A stretch of DNA of 17,122 bases from Anaerolineales bacterium (lineage in GTDB: Bacteria > Chloroflexota > Anaerolineae > Promineifilales > Promineifilaceae), in assembly GCA_020432595.1 (NCBI GenBank), contig JAGQGA010000039.1, forward strand, positions 1 to 17,122, given 5' to 3'. The notes beneath the pieces are model-generated. The model was not told the DNA's origin, searched no databases, and saw only the letters and a program-made list of their open reading frames with translations. The position numbers and the translations under genes are program-made. This document shows, piece by piece, positions 14,522 through 17,122 of this stretch; positions within the stretch are counted from its first letter, which is position 1; the number at the start of each line of letters is the position of its first letter.

Positions 14522-14728
14522 ATGCGAGTGATTTACGACAAACAGACTGATACATTAACTATTATTTTTAAAGAAGGAAAAGTTTTGGAGAGCGACGAAG
14601 AGAAGCCTGGCGTAATTTTGGATTACGATGATTTGGGCAACATTGTCTCGATGGAAATCTTGGACGCATCTCAACGAATCCAGCAGCCGCATCAAATGGT
14701 GTATGAGCTGGCTGGACTTGAACAATAA
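14522..14728 (+). CDS. DUF2283 family small protein
   Basis: 68 aa from the ATG at 14522 (a TTG 9 codons upstream is less likely, since the domain begins exactly at MRVIYDKQTDTLTI). The pattern is typical of DUF2283: a short beta-hairpin (YDKQTDTLTIIF), a charged loop, PGVILDYDDLGNIVSMEILDAS, and a short C-terminal helix. TGGAG (14506-14510) upstream may be the ribosome site, placed within the end of the DUF4258 remnant. Such proteins often sit beside DUF4258 partners in toxin-antitoxin-like pairs, but the role is not established. Here the partner appears broken, leaving an orphan. Confidence 0.8.
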   Translation: MRVIYDKQTDTLTIIFKEGKVLESDEEKPGVILDYDDLGNIVSMEILDASQRIQQPHQMVYELAGLEQ

Positions 14729-14784
14729 CTTGTTATGCCAAAAATGGGGGGAAATAGGCTAGAAAACAACCTGTTTGCGGACAA

Positions 14785-15903
14785 ATGATGATTGACAAAA
14801 ACCTTCCCACAGCCCAGGCCATTGCTGCCCACGCTGCCGACTTGCACCGCAGTGCCATTGTGATTGATGGTCACTGCGACATTTTGGTGCCGCTGGCCGA
14901 TGGCAAAATTCGGCTGGGGGAGCCAGTTGTCTTGCCTGACCCAGCCACGTGGGAGCCACCGCTGGGGTTGATGGGCGGAGCCACGGGGGATTTGGCAGGG
15001 ATGTCACCCCACAGCTACTATTTTAGCTGCGCCAGGCAGTACAGCATCCCGCAGTGGCAGGCGGGTGGGGTGACGGTGCAGGCGTGCGCCATTTTTCTGG
15101 AAGACCACCAGCTTGAGCGGGCTTTGCAGCGGGGGTTGGAAATGGCGTGGTGGCTGCATAAGGAGGTGGCGGAGAATGAGGGGCTGGAGATGATAACGGC
15201 CGTTTCCGACATCCACCGCCTTAAAGCAAACAACCAATGTGGCCTCATTCTCGCCTTTGAAGGGTTCGAGCCGCTCGGCTTCGACCTTCGCTTCCTCGAC
15301 ATCTTCTACAAGCTTGGTCTGCGCCTCGCCAGCCTCACCCACAACCGGCGCAACTATTTTGCCGACGGCTGGCAATCCCACATCCACCTTGGCGGTCTCA
15401 CCGCCCTGGGCAAACAAGCCATTCGGCGCATGAACGAGCTGGGCATCGTCATTGATTTGGGTCACATGAGCCAGATAGGCTTTTGGGAAATCATGGAACT
15501 GTCCACCGACCCCGTGGTACTGTCCCACACCAGCGTCCGCAAGCTGTTTCCGGCCAAACCCGAAGACAGCCCCTGGCACCCGGCGCGGGACGTGTCGCGG
15601 GGGCATGAACGGCTGCGGCTGCTGGCCGACAAAGGGGGTGTGGTGGGCATCATCTTCTACGGCAACGAGGATGTGGCCGAGGTCATTGCCGACATGGAAT
15701 ATGCGCTAAATCTGGTTGGCCCCGACCACGTGGCATTGGGCAGCGACTTTTACGGGCTGGATGGTGCGCCACGTGGGTTAGAAACAATTGATAAACTGCC
15801 CCGCCTCACGGAAGCGTTGGTGCGACGCGGGCACACAGACGAAACAATTCGCAAAGTGCTGGGAGAAAATTATTTGCGGGTTTTTGCGCGGGTGTGGAAA
15901 TGA
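14785..15903 (+). CDS. Renal-dipeptidase-type metallopeptidase (membrane dipeptidase, M19)
   Basis: 372 aa. The M19 binuclear zinc site can be traced: DGHCD (H30, D32), AFEG (E159, bridging glutamate), DLGHMS (H227) and LSHTS (H248), with GSDFYGLDG (about 314) close to the family's G-S-D-F-D-G. SLTHNRRNYFADG (183-195) and EIMELSTDPVVLSHT are also typical. Members cleave dipeptides, including D-residue-containing ones, or related amides. There is no signal peptide, so it is probably cytosolic. The first of two adjacent ATG codons was taken; upstream there is no strong Shine-Dalgarno. Neighbours give no pathway hint. AACGGCCGTT at 15195 is read as T-A-V. Confidence 0.92.
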   Translation: MMIDKNLPTAQAIAAHAADLHRSAIVIDGHCDILVPLADGKIRLGEPVVLPDPATWEPPLGLMGGATGDLAGMSPHSYYFSCARQYSIPQWQAGGVTVQACAIFLEDHQLERALQRGLEMAWWLHKEVAENEGLEMITAVSDIHRLKANNQCGLILAFEGFEPLGFDLRFLDIFYKLGLRLASLTHNRRNYFADGWQSHIHLGGLTALGKQAIRRMNELGIVIDLGHMSQIGFWEIMELSTDPVVLSHTSVRKLFPAKPEDSPWHPARDVSRGHERLRLLADKGGVVGIIFYGNEDVAEVIADMEYALNLVGPDHVALGSDFYGLDGAPRGLETIDKLPRLTEALVRRGHTDETIRKVLGENYLRVFARVWK

Positions 15904-16004
15904 ATGTTTGCCTAAAGTAAGCAGGCGCCAGGGAGAATGAGATAGAATCCTCGTTTGTGTTTTTAACGCTATCTTCTATTTAGGTGAGAAAGTGGAGAAC
16001 AAAA

Positions 16005-16874
16005 ATGCAAAAAAGGTTTCCTTGGCTAATCGTCTTGATCATTCTATTGGGCACCTACTTTTTGTGGCGCATACTCAGCCAACCTGTCCCAGCCGCTGCC
16101 CCACCTGAAGTTGTGCCCACGGCAACGGCCGTTCCCACACCAACCCCCTTCCAAAATCAGCCAGAAGCAAAGGTAGACAAGGCTTTTACCGGCTTAGAAC
16201 AAATTTATTACAACAGCGAAGGTGACTTTTCCCTGCTGCTGCCCGTAGATTGGCTTGCCAACGAGGCCGAATCAACTCCCTTGGGCAACCAATATACTCT
16301 CAGTTCTGAGGCAGGAAGTGACAGCCGTATTCTCATCACAGCCGCCGATACAACCCAGGAAGCCGTGCTGGCGCAGGTGATGTGCGCTGGCTGTGAGGTG
16401 AAAGCTGAAAAGGAAATTATCTTGCAGAACAGTCAGGTTGCTTCGCAACGTATAAGTCTAAAAGGGCCAAACCTGGTGCGCGATGTGGAATGGTTTTTCA
16501 TACACCAGGGCGACAAATTGGTCGTTCTGTCCATCAACAACCCCAAGACACATGAATCATTAGAGGCCATTATCCACTCCTTTACCCCAGGCCAGTTGAC
16601 AGATGTGGGCATTGAAGCCCTGGTTGCTGTTCAGGCGGCACGGATTCACTTGGCCGGGCAATCCGGGGTAGACCCTCTCAACGTGGTTGTGGAGAGTATG
16701 GAGGCGCATGAGTGGAACAACACCTGCATGGGGATTGCCTTGCCCCAAGAGTTGTGCCAGGAAAACGTGCCGACAAAAGGCTACATCATGAAGCTGCGTT
16801 TGGGTGGACAGCTATACGATTATCAGGTGCGCGAAGACGGCACGTTAGCCGCGCCAGAGTTTCCCTTTGGTTAG
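16005..16874 (+). CDS. Membrane-anchored protein with a conserved C-terminal domain, function unknown
   Basis: 289 aa from the ATG at 16005, which has GGAG (15994-15997) 7 nt upstream. A GTG at 15984 precedes that site and is rejected. Residues 3-22 are an N-terminal membrane anchor (RFPWLIVLIILLGTYFLW), followed by a Pro/Thr/Ala linker (PTATAVPTPTP). The middle domain (about 60-195; FSLLLPVDW, then ILITAAD) resembles small PsbP/lipoprotein-like stress domains, but weakly. The last 85 residues follow a pattern I have met in many Chloroflexota proteins: a helix (ALVAVQAARIHLA), an E-W-x(n)-C-MGIALPQELC core and GYIMKLRLGGQLYDYQVREDG. Two cysteine pairs (MCAGC in the middle; NTCMG and ELCQ at the end) may form disulfides outside the cell. 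No function can be named. Confidence 0.8.
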   Translation: MQKRFPWLIVLIILLGTYFLWRILSQPVPAAAPPEVVPTATAVPTPTPFQNQPEAKVDKAFTGLEQIYYNSEGDFSLLLPVDWLANEAESTPLGNQYTLSSEAGSDSRILITAADTTQEAVLAQVMCAGCEVKAEKEIILQNSQVASQRISLKGPNLVRDVEWFFIHQGDKLVVLSINNPKTHESLEAIIHSFTPGQLTDVGIEALVAVQAARIHLAGQSGVDPLNVVVESMEAHEWNNTCMGIALPQELCQENVPTKGYIMKLRLGGQLYDYQVREDGTLAAPEFPFG

Positions 16875-16941
16875 CGAGTGGGGCGAAACGGCCGTTAATT
16901 TCCACCTAACGCGGACAAGCCACAACCAAAAAGGCAACAAA

Positions 16942-17006
16942 CTACAGATGGACACAGATACACACAGATAGGAAAAATCCGCGTTCATCCGTGTGTATCT
17001 GTGGTT
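16942..17006. repeat. Inverted ACACAGAT-type dispersed repeat
   Basis: CTACAGATGGACACAGATACACACAGAT faces ATCCGTGTGTATCTGTGG, forming an imperfect hairpin. A partial third copy (ACACAGATGGGAGGAACACGGAT) occurs at 17090-17112. This is a widely seen non-coding repeat. The stretch 16875-17122 otherwise holds one AACGGCCGTT (16887-16896) and no gene that I can see. Confidence 0.75.
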
Positions 17007-17122
17007 TATTTTCTTGTTCAGTGTACAAAATTCTCGTCGTTAAGGTACTACGTCTTTTGCCGGACTACGCCAGTAAAAAAAGGTGTAAACACAGATGGGA
17101 GGAACACGGATAGAAAGTAGAA

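Larger units (their letters stand above)
316..16896. repeat. Highly iterated palindrome AACGGCCGTT, 24 exact copies
   Basis: Start positions: 316, 2271, 2412, 2907, 3699, 3982, 4418, 4805, 5570, 6653, 6782, 7555, 8432, 9881, 10110, 10140, 10414, 11310, 11484, 12546, 13711, 15195, 16124, 16887. All but the last are inside genes. Seventeen are read as T-A-V, three as R-P-(L/F) and three as N-G-R. Near matches occur around 8680, 11128, 14028 and 14451. The coordinates given span the first to last copy, not a single element. Confidence 0.95.

Overview
The window looks like a chromosomal stretch from a Chloroflexota bacterium (Anaerolineae or a related class). This is inferred from style: secreted proteins with long Thr/Pro linkers, a C-terminal 'YLPL' tail, a CAP-LysM surface protein, and a large BTAD/NB-ARC/TPR regulator. 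No rRNA or marker gene is present to prove it. Coding density is high, and most of the gaps contain small palindromic repeats.

Region 1 (1-4224, minus strand) is the most notable. A BTAD-NB-ARC-TPR (SARP/AfsR-like) regulator is followed after 51 bp by a 134-aa peptide. That peptide has a helical leader and seven W-V-M motifs, five of them in exact heptads (E-G-W-V-M-S-A/P). Two bases after its stop, starting at a GTG with its own Shine-Dalgarno, comes a tetrapyrrole-methylase-fold enzyme cut by the window edge. It carries the signature residues of borosin alpha-N-methyltransferases (Y60, R66, Y70, YGHPGVF, LPGVSAEDC). Together these look like a split-borosin RiPP locus: precursor, backbone N-methyltransferase and a probable cluster-situated regulator.

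Region 2 (4268-6833) holds a PaaI-like hotdog thioesterase and a small membrane-anchored protein (both minus), then a CAP + 3xLysM envelope protein (plus) that may be read from a leaderless transcript.

Region 3 (6840-9672, minus) holds a PLP trans-sulfuration enzyme and a thiamine-binding lipoprotein (ThiB) under a complete promoter / TPP riboswitch / terminator leader. The thiB signal peptide is interrupted in frame by a 120-bp palindromic element flanked by a 9-bp target duplication. The locus shows no thiP or thiQ.

Region 4 (9690-16874, plus) holds a secreted HEXXHXXGXXH metalloprotease, an isolated trpA, a DUF255/thioredoxin-like (YyaL/SPATA20) protein, a 5'-truncated DUF4258 remnant with an intact DUF2283 gene, an M19 renal-dipeptidase-type metallopeptidase, and a membrane-anchored protein with a conserved C-terminal domain.

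A further signal runs across the whole window: the perfect palindrome AACGGCCGTT occurs 24 times in about 17 kb, where about 0.02 would be expected by chance. It occurs in almost every gene and in all three codon phases, like the cyanobacterial HIP1 element but with a different sequence.
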